A program made the position numbers and the translations under genes. This document shows, in pieces, positions 47,768 through 55,490 of a stretch of 64,000 nucleotides of DNA (positions are counted from its first letter, which is position 1; each line of letters starts with the position of its first letter). The notes beneath the pieces were generated by a model that saw only the letters and a program-made list of their open reading frames with translations, made no database searches and was not told the origin of the DNA. Location: contig CAKTOF010000010.1 of NCBI GenBank assembly GCA_934589675.1, positions 21,400 through 85,399 on the forward strand. Direction: 5' to 3'. The stretch comes from an uncultured Oscillospiraceae bacterium (lineage in GTDB: Bacteria > Bacillota > Clostridia > Oscillospirales > Oscillospiraceae).

Positions 47768-47841
47768 GGCGCGGCGGGAATTCGATGCCGCATAGCGCCG
47801 CCGTAGCTACGCCCTACGTTTATGATGCGGACCATGCCCTC

Positions 47842-48090
47842 CTACCGGGCCTTCACCAAAAACACCGCATTCACGACGATCATCACGGCGGCAAAGGCGA
47901 TGAGCGCGGCGTTTGTGAGCTTCACGGCGCGGCTGTCTGAAAACTTCACGCCGAGGGCGAGGTAGATGATCCAGACGGCGTAGGCGATGAGGATGACGCC
48001 GCTGCGGCGCAGCAGCAGCGACAGGAAAAACAGCGCGTCGACGATGGCCATGCCGCGGCCGGAGTAGAGGACGGATTTGAGCGTTTTCAT
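47842..48090 (-). CDS. Small membrane protein of unknown function
   Basis: An 82-aa protein with three hydrophobic helices (about 14-28, 30-48, 60-78). MKTLKSVLYSGRGMAIVDALFFLSLLLRRSG gives a positive-inside N-terminus. GAAAGGAATGACATAGA precedes the ATG. It lies 62 nt downstream of the ZIP transporter and is probably cotranscribed. I do not recognise a family. Confidence 0.65.
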   Translation of the reverse strand: MKTLKSVLYSGRGMAIVDALFFLSLLLRRSGVILIAYAVWIIYLALGVKFSDSRAVKLTNAALIAFAAVMIVVNAVFLVKAR

Positions 48091-48152
48091 TCTATGTCAT
48101 TCCTTTCTGAGCCGGGGCGCTTGGCGCTGCCGGCGCCCATTCGGCAGAGGAT

Positions 48153-48935
48153 TTACCCGAGCGCGACGTCCAGGATCATCATCACGCTGAAGCCGGCGGC
48201 GAAGAACACCGTGCCGATGTCCGAGTGCGCGCCCGCGGACATCTCGGGGATGAGCTCCTCGACGACGACGTAGAGCATTGCGCCGGCCGCAAAGCTGAGT
48301 AGGTACGGCAGCGCCGGGACGATGAGCCCGGCGGCGAGGATCGTGAGCACAGCCGCGATCGGCTCGACGGCGCCGGAGAGCGTCCCGCCGACAAACGCGC
48401 GCAGGCGGCTCTGCCCTGCCGCGTGCAGCGGCATGGAGATGATGGCGCCCTCGGGGAAGTTCTGGATGGCGATGCCGAGCGAGAGCGCCATGGCGCCCAT
48501 GAGCGTGATGGACGCGCCGCCCGAGCGCAGCCCCGCGTACACGACGCCGACGGCCATGCCCTCGGGAATGTTGTGCAGCGTGACGGCCAGCACGAGCATC
48601 GCCGTGCGCGACAGGCCGCATTTCGGGCCTTCGGCGCACTCGCTCGCGCGGTGCAGGTGCGGGATGACGTGGTCGAGCAGCAGCAGAAATAAAATGCCGA
48701 GCCAGAAGCCGACGGCCGCCGGGACGAACGACCAGCGGCCCATGTGCTCCGACTGCTCGATGGCCGGGATGATGAGGCTCCAGATGGAGGCGGCGACCAT
48801 AACGCCCGCGGCGAAGCCCGTCAGCGCGCGGCCGAGCCGGTCGCCCATGCCCTTTCTGAGGAAGAACACGCACGATGCGCCGAGCGTCGTCCCGACAAAC
48901 GGGATGAGGACGCCGTAAAATATGGAAAGATTCAT
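48153..48935 (-). CDS. ZIP-family metal transporter
   Basis: A 260-aa protein with eight helices. Helix 4 carries LHNIPEGMAVG and helix 5 IQNFPEGAIIS, the paired metal-binding motifs of ZupT-like ZIP importers (Zn, Fe, Mn). A short loop, HLHRASECAEGPKC, holds extra His and Cys. The ATG at 48935 is the likely start (AAAGGAG 12 nt upstream); the upstream frame is noncoding. Near the iron cluster but with no feo-type operator visible. Confidence 0.9.
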   Translation of the reverse strand: MNLSIFYGVLIPFVGTTLGASCVFFLRKGMGDRLGRALTGFAAGVMVAASIWSLIIPAIEQSEHMGRWSFVPAAVGFWLGILFLLLLDHVIPHLHRASECAEGPKCGLSRTAMLVLAVTLHNIPEGMAVGVVYAGLRSGGASITLMGAMALSLGIAIQNFPEGAIISMPLHAAGQSRLRAFVGGTLSGAVEPIAAVLTILAAGLIVPALPYLLSFAAGAMLYVVVEELIPEMSAGAHSDIGTVFFAAGFSVMMILDVALG

Positions 48936-49045
48936 GAAATGGGGGGGCTCCTTTCCCGCCGCTGCGGCCGGCGGCGGATTTTGATATAATTTTAATGGAT
49001 TCCGCAAAAAGAGTCAATCGGCAGACATCTGCCTGACCTTGATGG

Positions 49046-49074
49046 TTGCCAATCGTGGACAGACTTGCTATAAT
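49046..49074 (+). promoter_or_regulatory. degV promoter
   Basis: TTGCCA (49046-49051), a 17-nt spacer, TATAAT (49069-49074). Confidence 0.75.
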
Positions 49075-49133
49075 TGTGTGCAAAGGAAAGACCGCTTCCC
49101 GCGGCATATGTGCGGGAGAAAGGAAGCGCAGCT

Positions 49134-49985
49134 ATGGCAATCAAGATCACCGCGGACAGCACATGCGACCTGTCGCAGGAGCTGCTCGAACGCTACGGCA
49201 TCACGCTGATGCCGCTCTATGTCCAGAAGGGCGACGGCACGTTCCGTGACGGCGTGGACATCACCCCGGCCGACATCTTCGCGCACGTTGCATCCGGCGG
49301 CGCGCTGTGCAAGACGGCCGCGCCGAATATCTCGGACTTTACGGCCATGTTTGAAAAGTTCTCGCCGGAGTACGACGCCGTCATCCACATCACCATCAGC
49401 GCCGACTTCTCTTCCAGCTACCAGAACGCGTGCGTCGCGGCGGAGGAGTTTCCGAACGTGTATGTGATCGACTCGCGCAACCTCTCGACCGGTCAGGGTC
49501 ACGTCGTGTGCGAGGCTGCGAAGATGGCGGCGTCCGGCGCGTCCGCGGAGGAGATCGTCCGCGCGATGAACGACCTTGCCCCGCGCGTGGACGCGAGCTT
49601 CCTCATCGACCGGCTCGACTACCTCTACAAGGGCGGCCGCTGCTCGGCCGTCGCTGCGCTCGGCGCGAACCTGCTGCATCTCAAGCCGTGCATCGAGGTG
49701 CGCAGCGGCAAGATGGGCGTCGCGAAGAAATACCGCGGCGATTTTGCCAAGTGCATCGCCGACTACACGCGCGAGCGCCTGAAAAAGGCGGACGACATCG
49801 TCCCCGAGCGCGTGTTCATCACGCACACGCCCTGCTCGGACGCCACGATCGCCGCCGCGTGGGACGCCGTGAAGCAGTACGGGAACTTCTCGGAGATCTA
49901 TGACACGAACGCCGGCTGCACCGTCTCGTGCCACTGCGGCCCGAGCACGCTGGGCGTGCTGTATATTCACGAAAAGCCCATTTAA
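49134..49985 (+). CDS. DegV family fatty-acid-binding protein
   Basis: A 283-aa protein: IKITADSTCDLSQELLERYGITLMPL is the DegV start, GALCKTAAPNISDF holds the lipid-head Ser/Thr contacts, IDRLDYLYKGGRCS the second-domain motif. DegV/FakB proteins present fatty acids to the FakA kinase for phospholipid synthesis; no fakA is in view. AGAAAGGAAG precedes the ATG at 49134. Confidence 0.92.
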   Translation: MAIKITADSTCDLSQELLERYGITLMPLYVQKGDGTFRDGVDITPADIFAHVASGGALCKTAAPNISDFTAMFEKFSPEYDAVIHITISADFSSSYQNACVAAEEFPNVYVIDSRNLSTGQGHVVCEAAKMAASGASAEEIVRAMNDLAPRVDASFLIDRLDYLYKGGRCSAVAALGANLLHLKPCIEVRSGKMGVAKKYRGDFAKCIADYTRERLKKADDIVPERVFITHTPCSDATIAAAWDAVKQYGNFSEIYDTNAGCTVSCHCGPSTLGVLYIHEKPI

Positions 49986-49986
49986 G

Positions 49987-50025
49987 AAAAGCGCCTGCCG
50001 CGGAAAAACGGCAGGCGCTATTTTG
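49987..50025 (+). terminator. Terminator after degV
   Basis: Stem agcgcctgccg / cggcaggcgct, then ATTTTG. Confidence 0.8.
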
Positions 50026-50032
50026 CTTCGCC

Positions 50033-50211
50033 GCCTCGCAGAGTTTGCGCCCGCAGGCGCAAATCAATTCTGAATCAAAATTTCCGGGGGCGTGTACCTC
50101 GGAAATTTTACTTTACAGACCGCAAGTGTGCGCCCCGCGGGCGGGGCGTGCGCGCAGTCGGGCTGCAATCCCCATCAAACGAGAGCCCAGCGAAGCGGGT
50201 CTCGTTTGAAG
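50033..50211. repeat. Family D repeat (inverted, longer copy)
   Basis: The reverse complement carries gagacccgcttcgctgggct, gcgcgcacgccccgc and ctctgcgaggc, like 39309-39402. An insertion of about 75 nt in the middle holds its own hairpin (aaaatttccg / cggaaatttt). No gene seen. Confidence 0.65.
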
Positions 50212-50212
50212 C

Positions 50213-50258
50213 ACAAAACAGCGTCTGACGCATTCTACGCGTCAGACGCTGTTTTTGT
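50213..50258. terminator. Bidirectional terminator
   Basis: Stem aaaacagcgtctgacgc / gcgtcagacgctgtttt with T-runs on both strands. Confidence 0.85.
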
Positions 50259-50266
50259 GCAGGCTT

Positions 50267-50869
50267 TTACCCGATCCGCTCGAAATCCTCCGGGCCATGC
50301 TTGCAGATGGGGCAGACAAAGTCGGGCGGGAGCTCCGCGCCCTCGTAGACATAGCCGCAGACCTTGCAACGCCAGCCGGTTTTCTCCGTCGGCTGCGGCT
50401 TCGGCTTGATGTGCGACTGGTAGTAGTCGTATGTGACGGGCACGGAGTCGGACAGGACGGCGGCGTCCGTCACCTCGGCCAGAAACAGCGTGTGCGTGCC
50501 GAGCTCCGTCGCGCTGATGACGCGGCCGGAAAGATAGGCGCACGCGGCGTGCGGGACGTAAATGAGGCCGTTTTCGCTTCTCGGGAAGCTCTCGCCCGGA
50601 AATTTGCCGACGTCCCGGCCGGACTGGAAGCCGAAGTGCCGATAGACCTCAAACGGCGCGTCCGTGCTCAGGACCGACGCGTTGAACCGGCCCGTTGCGA
50701 GGATCATGTCGTGCGTGAGATTCTGCCGGTTCACCGCGACCGTGACGCGGCACGGCGTGCTCGTCACCTGCGTGACGGTGTTGACGATGCAGCCATTGTC
50801 CCGGCCGCCCTCCTGCGCCGTCAGGATGTAGAGGCCGCATTGGAGCTTGTAGAGCGCTTTTTTGTCCAT
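50267..50869 (-). CDS. Flavin reductase-rubredoxin fusion
   Basis: A 200-aa protein. Residues 1-155 are an FMN-binding flavin-reductase-like split barrel (NTVTQVTSTPCRVTVAVNRQNLTHDMI, GRDVGKF). Residues 165-200 are a rubredoxin with paired CKVCGY and CPICKHG iron-ligating cysteines. It resembles Hrb-type high-molecular-weight rubredoxins that pass electrons from NAD(P)H to flavodiiron O2/NO reductases; no flavodiiron gene is nearby. ATG at 50869 chosen. Divergent from deoC. Confidence 0.9.
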   Translation of the reverse strand: MDKKALYKLQCGLYILTAQEGGRDNGCIVNTVTQVTSTPCRVTVAVNRQNLTHDMILATGRFNASVLSTDAPFEVYRHFGFQSGRDVGKFPGESFPRSENGLIYVPHAACAYLSGRVISATELGTHTLFLAEVTDAAVLSDSVPVTYDYYQSHIKPKPQPTEKTGWRCKVCGYVYEGAELPPDFVCPICKHGPEDFERIG

Positions 50870-50910
50870 GGGTGGCACCCCCTGTGTGCAGATAGATTTA
50901 TGTACTTTTT

Positions 50911-50939
50911 ATTATATCACGCGCCGCGCCGACGCGCAA
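50911..50939 (-). promoter_or_regulatory. Promoter of flavin reductase-rubredoxin gene
   Basis: On the minus strand TTGCGC (50934-50939), a 17-nt spacer, TATAAT (50911-50916). It is 2 nt from the divergent deoC -35. Confidence 0.7.
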
Positions 50940-50940
50940 A

Positions 50941-50969
50941 TTGACTTTTGCGCCGCCGGCCGGTATACT
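50941..50969 (+). promoter_or_regulatory. deoC-deoD promoter
   Basis: TTGACT (50941-50946), a 17-nt spacer, TATACT (50964-50969). Back-to-back with the promoter at 50911-50939. Confidence 0.75.
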
Positions 50970-51000
50970 GAATGCACGGCTCTGAAAAGGAGGAAGCGCC

Positions 51001-51666
51001 ATGGAGCTGACCGAGATCCTCGCAGCGTGCGACCACACGCTGCTTTCCCAGACCGCGACGTGGGACGATGTCCGCGCCGTGTGCGACGACGCGGTGAGAT
51101 TCGGCTGTGCGTCCGTCTGCATCCCGCCGAGCTTTGTCGCGCGGGCAAGCGAATATCTGGCCGGCGCCGTGCCGGTGTGCACGGTCATCGGCTTCCCGAA
51201 CGGCTACGCGACGACGAAGACAAAATGCTTCGAGGCGCGCGACGCTCTGGAAAGCGGCGCATCCGAGATCGACATGGTCGTGAACCTCGGCGACGTGCGC
51301 GGCGGCCGGTTTGATGCCGTGGCTTCGGAGCTGGCCGCCATGCGCGAGGCCACGCGCGGGCATATCCTCAAGGTCATCATCGAGACCGGCCTGCTCACGG
51401 ACGAGGAAAAATGCCGCCTGTGCGAGCTTGTCACCGCGTCCGGAGCAGACTTTATCAAGACATCGACCGGATTTTCCGGCTCCGGCGCAACGGAGCACGA
51501 CGTGCGGCTTCTGAAGGCGCACGTCGGCGGGAATGTCCGCGTCAAGGCGTCCGGCGGCATCCGGGATTTATCGGACGCGGCGCGGTTTTTAGCGCTCGGC
51601 GCGTCCCGCCTCGGCACGAGCCGCGTCGTCGGCGCGGCGAAAGCGCTGTTAAAAGAAGGAGAATGA
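51001..51666 (+). CDS. deoC: Deoxyribose-phosphate aldolase
   Basis: A 221-aa TIM-barrel aldolase that cleaves deoxyribose-5-phosphate to glyceraldehyde-3-phosphate and acetaldehyde. Schiff-base Lys in VRVKASGGIRD, catalytic pair partners in EIDMVVNLG and ILKVIIETGLL, and DFIKTSTGF are all present. AAAGGAGGAAG precedes the ATG. Together with deoD it forms a deoxynucleoside salvage operon. Confidence 0.95.
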   Translation: MELTEILAACDHTLLSQTATWDDVRAVCDDAVRFGCASVCIPPSFVARASEYLAGAVPVCTVIGFPNGYATTKTKCFEARDALESGASEIDMVVNLGDVRGGRFDAVASELAAMREATRGHILKVIIETGLLTDEEKCRLCELVTASGADFIKTSTGFSGSGATEHDVRLLKAHVGGNVRVKASGGIRDLSDAARFLALGASRLGTSRVVGAAKALLKEGE

Positions 51667-51669
51667 ATC

Positions 51670-52398
51670 ATGCAGCTCACCCCGACACCCCACAACGCCG
51701 CCCAAAAAGGGCAGATCGCAAAGACCGTCCTCATGCCCGGCGACCCGCTGCGCGCAAAGTTCATCGCCGAGACATTTCTGGAAAATGCGGAGCTTGTCAA
51801 CAACGTCCGCGGCATCCAGGGCTACACCGGCTTATGGCACGGCGTGCCCGTCACGGTCATGGCCAGCGGCATGGGCATCCCGTCCATCGGCATTTACAGC
51901 TATGAGCTGTACCATTTTTACGACGTGGACAACATCATCCGCATCGGCACGGCCGGCGCGCTGGCCGATGAATTGCAGCTGCGCGACGTTATTCTTTGCA
52001 TGGGCGCGAGCACGAACTCGAACTTCGCTTCGCAGTTCGGCCTGAACGGCACCTATGCGCCCACGGCCTCGTGGCGCCTGCTCGACGCGGCGGCGCAGGC
52101 GGCGCGGGAGAGAAGTCTTCCCATCGCCGTCGGCAACGTGCTCTCGGCCGACACATATTACCACGACGACCCCGCCTTCAACGACGGCTGGCGAAGCATG
52201 GGCGTCCTCGCCATTGAGATGGAGGCCGCGGGGCTTTATATGACGGCAGCGCGCGCGGGCAAAAACGCGCTGACCATCTGCACGGTGTCCAACCACATCG
52301 TCCGCGGCGAGGAGCTCACAAGCGAGGACCGCGAAAAGACGATCACGGACATGGTCGAGCTTGCGCTCGAGACGACGCGCCGCGTCACGGCCGGCTGA
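51670..52398 (+). CDS. deoD: Purine-nucleoside phosphorylase (DeoD type)
   Basis: A 242-aa hexameric-type PNP: MPGDPLRAKFIAETFL, ASGMGIPSIGIYSYEL, RIGTAGAL and VLAIEMEAAGLY (nucleoside-binding Met-Glu). It splits purine (deoxy)nucleosides with phosphate, feeding deoxyribose-1-phosphate towards DeoC. It starts 3 nt after deoC behind GAAGGAGAA. Confidence 0.95.
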   Translation: MQLTPTPHNAAQKGQIAKTVLMPGDPLRAKFIAETFLENAELVNNVRGIQGYTGLWHGVPVTVMASGMGIPSIGIYSYELYHFYDVDNIIRIGTAGALADELQLRDVILCMGASTNSNFASQFGLNGTYAPTASWRLLDAAAQAARERSLPIAVGNVLSADTYYHDDPAFNDGWRSMGVLAIEMEAAGLYMTAARAGKNALTICTVSNHIVRGEELTSEDREKTITDMVELALETTRRVTAG

Positions 52399-52403
52399 GA
52401 AAA

Positions 52404-52523
52404 AACGCGCCGGCCGAGCGCATAGCCATTGAGGGCGCGGGACACGGCACGCACGACGGAAGCCGGCATTCAGCTGAGATCCGCGGCGCAGTCGTCGCGT
52501 TTTTGGATCAGCACCTGAAATAA
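52404..52523 (+). pseudogene. C-terminal remnant of an alpha/beta-hydrolase-like gene
   Basis: An open frame without a start begins after the deoD stop and ends at TAA 52521-52523. Its translation contains RIAIEGAGHGTHDGSRHSA and ends VVAFLDQHLK, which looks like the last strand, catalytic His and final helix of an alpha/beta hydrolase. No upstream part exists, so it reads as a deletion remnant. The match is by eye and short. Confidence 0.4.
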
Positions 52524-52555
52524 ATCTGCGCCGGAGGGCGCGCACGGGAGGAACC

Positions 52556-53197
52556 ATGAAAAAACAACTTGCAACATTTTTAAGCGCCATTCTGGCGGGC
52601 TTCACCATCGGCATCGGCGGCAACGTCTTTCTTGCCCTGAGCGGCACGAGCCGCCCGCTCGGCGCGCTGCTCTTCGCCGTCGGCCTGTTCACGATCTGCA
52701 CATACGGCTTTGCACTGTTCACCGGCCGTGCGTGCTACATCTTCGACAACCGGCCGAGCTATCTGGTCACGCTTGTCGTCATCTGGGTCGGCAACCTCAT
52801 CGGCGCGGCCGCGATGGCCGCCATCGCCGGGGCGACGCGGCTCGGGCCGGCGTTCTCTGAGGCGGCCGCCGCACTGTGCGACACGAAGCTCGCCGACGGC
52901 TGGGGCAGCCTGTTCTTCCTCGGCGTCCTGTGCAACCTGCTCATCTATATTGCGGTCGAGGGCTATAAGACCTGCCCGTATGAGCTGGGCAAATACCTGT
53001 CCATCCTGTTCGGCGTCGTCGTGTTCATCCTGACGGGCACGGAGCACTCCGTCGCCGACATGTACTATTTCGCCATGGCGGGCAAGCTGTTTGCCGCGCG
53101 CAGTCTGGGCGTCCTCGCCGTCATCTCGCTCGGCAACGTCTGCGGCGGCCTGATTCTGCCGCTGCTGCGCAAGGCCGTCGCCGCGCTGGAAAAATAA
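52556..53197 (+). CDS. Formate/nitrite transporter family channel
   Basis: A 213-aa membrane protein with six helices. GGNVFLALSG in the first half and GTEHSVADMYYFAMAG in the second are the FNT signatures lining the pore. Most FNT proteins are 260-290 aa, so this is a short form of the FocA-like family. It may carry formate, nitrite or hydrosulphide. GGGAGGAACC precedes the ATG. It is followed by a terminator. Confidence 0.88.
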   Translation: MKKQLATFLSAILAGFTIGIGGNVFLALSGTSRPLGALLFAVGLFTICTYGFALFTGRACYIFDNRPSYLVTLVVIWVGNLIGAAAMAAIAGATRLGPAFSEAAAALCDTKLADGWGSLFFLGVLCNLLIYIAVEGYKTCPYELGKYLSILFGVVVFILTGTEHSVADMYYFAMAGKLFAARSLGVLAVISLGNVCGGLILPLLRKAVAALEK

Positions 53198-53221
53198 CGC
53201 GCTTCCCGCGCAGAGTTTCAG

Positions 53222-53261
53222 AAAAAACCCGCTGCGGAATCCGTTCCCGCAGCGGGTTTTT
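53222..53261. terminator. Bidirectional terminator
   Basis: Stem aacccgctgcgg / cccgcagcgggtt with A and T runs either side, between convergent genes. Confidence 0.85.
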
Positions 53262-53803
53262 CATGCTTCGAGCTGCTTGCCGAGAAATTCCGCCACCGTC
53301 TGCGCCAGCTGCAGCTCCGTCCGGCCGAGCGGCGCGGCGCTGCCCTCGAGCAGCAGGCATACGCAGCCCATGAGGTCGCCGCCGGACAGGATCGGAACGG
53401 CCACGCCGAGGCTGTAGCGCGCCGCGTCGTCGGCCGCGGCAAGCCGCGCCGCGCCGTCGGAAAACTGGTATGCGCGCCGCTGCTCCATGATCTGCTCAAG
53501 GTCGGCCGAGCTCCGCTTGCCCAGCAGCTCCCGCCGCGGCGCGCCCGCCACGGCGATAAAGCTGTCCCGGTCGCAGATGGCCGCGATGAGTCCCGTGTTC
53601 TTCCCGACGGATTCGCAGATCTGCCCCGCAAAATCCGAAAGATCTCCCATCGGTGAGTACTTCTTGAATATCACCTCGCCGTCCTTCTCCGTATAGATCT
53701 CCAGCGGGTCGCCCTCGCGGATGCGGAGGGTGCGGCGGATCTCTTTGGGGATGACGACGCGGCCGAGGTCGTCGATGCGGCGGACGATGCCTGTCGCTTT
53801 CAT
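53261..53803 (-). CDS. spoVT: Stage V sporulation protein T
   Basis: A 180-aa regulator: an N-terminal AbrB swapped-hairpin DNA-binding domain (MKATGIVRRIDDLGRVVIPKEIRRTLRIREGDPLEIY) and a C-terminal GAF domain. That is exactly the SpoVT layout and length (178 aa in Bacillus). It controls late forespore gene expression, so the organism is probably spore-forming. ATG at 53803 is the true start; the longer form adds ten unrelated residues. Confidence 0.94.
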   Translation of the reverse strand: MKATGIVRRIDDLGRVVIPKEIRRTLRIREGDPLEIYTEKDGEVIFKKYSPMGDLSDFAGQICESVGKNTGLIAAICDRDSFIAVAGAPRRELLGKRSSADLEQIMEQRRAYQFSDGAARLAAADDAARYSLGVAVPILSGGDLMGCVCLLLEGSAAPLGRTELQLAQTVAEFLGKQLEA

Positions 53804-53956
53804 ATTCTCCCTGCTTTCTTGTGATGATCTCACAGCTAGTGTTTACCTCGCGCGGCAGATTATGCAGGCGCTGGCGTTTGGCTGCTTTTTAAGAAAAATT
53901 GCACAAAAAAACACATTAAAACACATTGGGAGGCGAAAGCGGCGGCCGGAGGCGGC

Positions 53957-55333
53957 TCAGCCGGCCTCGGTTGTGGTGATGAGCTTTTTCGTTTTCCACT
54001 TGCCGGACAGGTAGTAGATGCCGCCGATGACGACGGGGACGTACCCGGCCAGCGCGCTGCCGAGCCAGAAGCCCTGAAGCCCCATGCCGAGGCTGTAGCC
54101 GAACAGCAGCGAGAAGCCGATGCGGGCCAGCACGCCGTCGATGAGGCCGCTCGCGAGCGCAAGCGAGGCGAAGCCGATGCCGTTGATGAGGCAGTTGGCC
54201 GTCGCGCGCAGGCCGTTGGAGAAATAGCCGAGCGCGCCGGCGGGCGCGTAGAGCGCGGCGAAGGAAAGAACCTCGGGATCGGTGTTGAAAATGCCGAACA
54301 GCGGCCGCGGCAGCAGGAAGATGGCCAGCGCGCACAGCGCCGACCACGTCACGCAGATGAGCCCGACGCCGCCGAGCACGCGGGAGACGCGCCTTGTCTT
54401 TCGCGCCGCGATGTTCTGCGCGACCATCGCAGAGCCGGCCGCGCCGACGGAGTTGGAGACGATGCGCACGATGTTCTCAAGCTTGTTCGCCACGCCGTTT
54501 GCCGCCGCGGCGGCGACGCCGAACAGGTTGATGCGCGAGGCGACGAACAGGACGGACAGCAGCACCGCGCCGAACTGCGCCGCCATCGGCACGCCGAGGC
54601 GGAGCACCATGCAGAGGTACTTTTTCTCCGGAATGAATGAGCGCGGCGCAAAGTCAAACCCGAAGCTCTCCCGCCGGCGGTGGAGATAGACGACGGACGC
54701 GGCGACGGAGAAGCCCTGCCCAAGGATCGTTGCGAGCGCCGCGCCAAACGCGCCCCAGTGGAAGACGACGATAAAAAGCAGGTCGAGCACGAGGTTCACG
54801 ACAGACGCGATGGCCACGAACAAAAGCGGCCGGCGGCTGTCGCCCATGCCGCGCAGGATGGAGCTGACGGCGTTGTAGCCATAGATGAACACGAGCCCCG
54901 CCGCGCTCACGAGCGTGTAGCGCCGGCCCTCGGCCATGGCCTCGGCCGGAAGATTCACAAGGCGAAGCTGCACGTCCGTCAGCGCGATGCAAAGGACGCT
55001 CAGCGCCGCGGCGAGCAGCGTCAGAAAGGTCAGAAGCGTGCCGATCGTGCGCGAGAGCGACGCGCGGTCGCCCTTGCCGACGAACTGCGCGACGATGATC
55101 TGCCCGGCCGAGGCGATGCCCATGCCGATCATGGTGTAGAACATAATGACCTCGCCGCACGTCGACACGGCCGCGAGCGCCTCCTTGCCGCAGAACCGGC
55201 CGACGACGAACGTGTCGACCATCGTATAGAGCGTCTGAAGGCAGTTTGCCAGCAGAAACGGGAGCGAAAAGCTGACAAGCTGCCGCATGACATGCCCCTC
55301 GGTCATGTTGCGGATCATGGTGGTTTCCCGCAT
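53957..55333 (-). CDS. MATE family efflux transporter
   Basis: A 458-aa, 12-helix pump. MRETTMIRNMTEGHVMRQLVSFSLPFLLANCLQTLYTMVDTFVVG is the usual start of Clostridia MATE proteins. The ATG at 55333 has AGAGAGGGAA upstream; the longer frame is noncoding. It is a clear paralogue of 58860-60230 (TEG-xxxxQL-SFS-PF). Divergent from the aldo/keto reductase gene. Substrate unknown. Confidence 0.9.
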   Translation of the reverse strand: MRETTMIRNMTEGHVMRQLVSFSLPFLLANCLQTLYTMVDTFVVGRFCGKEALAAVSTCGEVIMFYTMIGMGIASAGQIIVAQFVGKGDRASLSRTIGTLLTFLTLLAAALSVLCIALTDVQLRLVNLPAEAMAEGRRYTLVSAAGLVFIYGYNAVSSILRGMGDSRRPLLFVAIASVVNLVLDLLFIVVFHWGAFGAALATILGQGFSVAASVVYLHRRRESFGFDFAPRSFIPEKKYLCMVLRLGVPMAAQFGAVLLSVLFVASRINLFGVAAAAANGVANKLENIVRIVSNSVGAAGSAMVAQNIAARKTRRVSRVLGGVGLICVTWSALCALAIFLLPRPLFGIFNTDPEVLSFAALYAPAGALGYFSNGLRATANCLINGIGFASLALASGLIDGVLARIGFSLLFGYSLGMGLQGFWLGSALAGYVPVVIGGIYYLSGKWKTKKLITTTEAG

Positions 55334-55366
55334 GGGCGTTCCCTCTCTCTTGATGGATTTACTATT

Positions 55367-55394
55367 AGAATACCACATGTTTGCTCCGTTGCAA
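55367..55394 (-). promoter_or_regulatory. Promoter of the MATE gene at 53957-55333
   Basis: On the minus strand TTGCAA (55389-55394), a 16-nt spacer, TATTCT (55367-55372). Confidence 0.55.
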
Positions 55395-55437
55395 AGCATT
55401 TTGTTATGCGGATTTTGCACAGGGCAAATGCACGCGC

Positions 55438-55466
55438 TTGACATCGCCCGCCCGCGCGCGGATAAT
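55438..55466 (+). promoter_or_regulatory. Aldo/keto reductase promoter
   Basis: TTGACA (55438-55443), a 17-nt spacer, GATAAT (55461-55466), 25 nt before the start codon. Confidence 0.75.
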
Positions 55467-55490
55467 GGAGAAAAAAAGGGGGCAGCTTTT

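Noticed and set aside
53804..53870. Sigma-G promoter before spoVT
   Set aside because: GCATA-like and CACTAG-like boxes exist, but spacing and match to the consensus are too poor to call.
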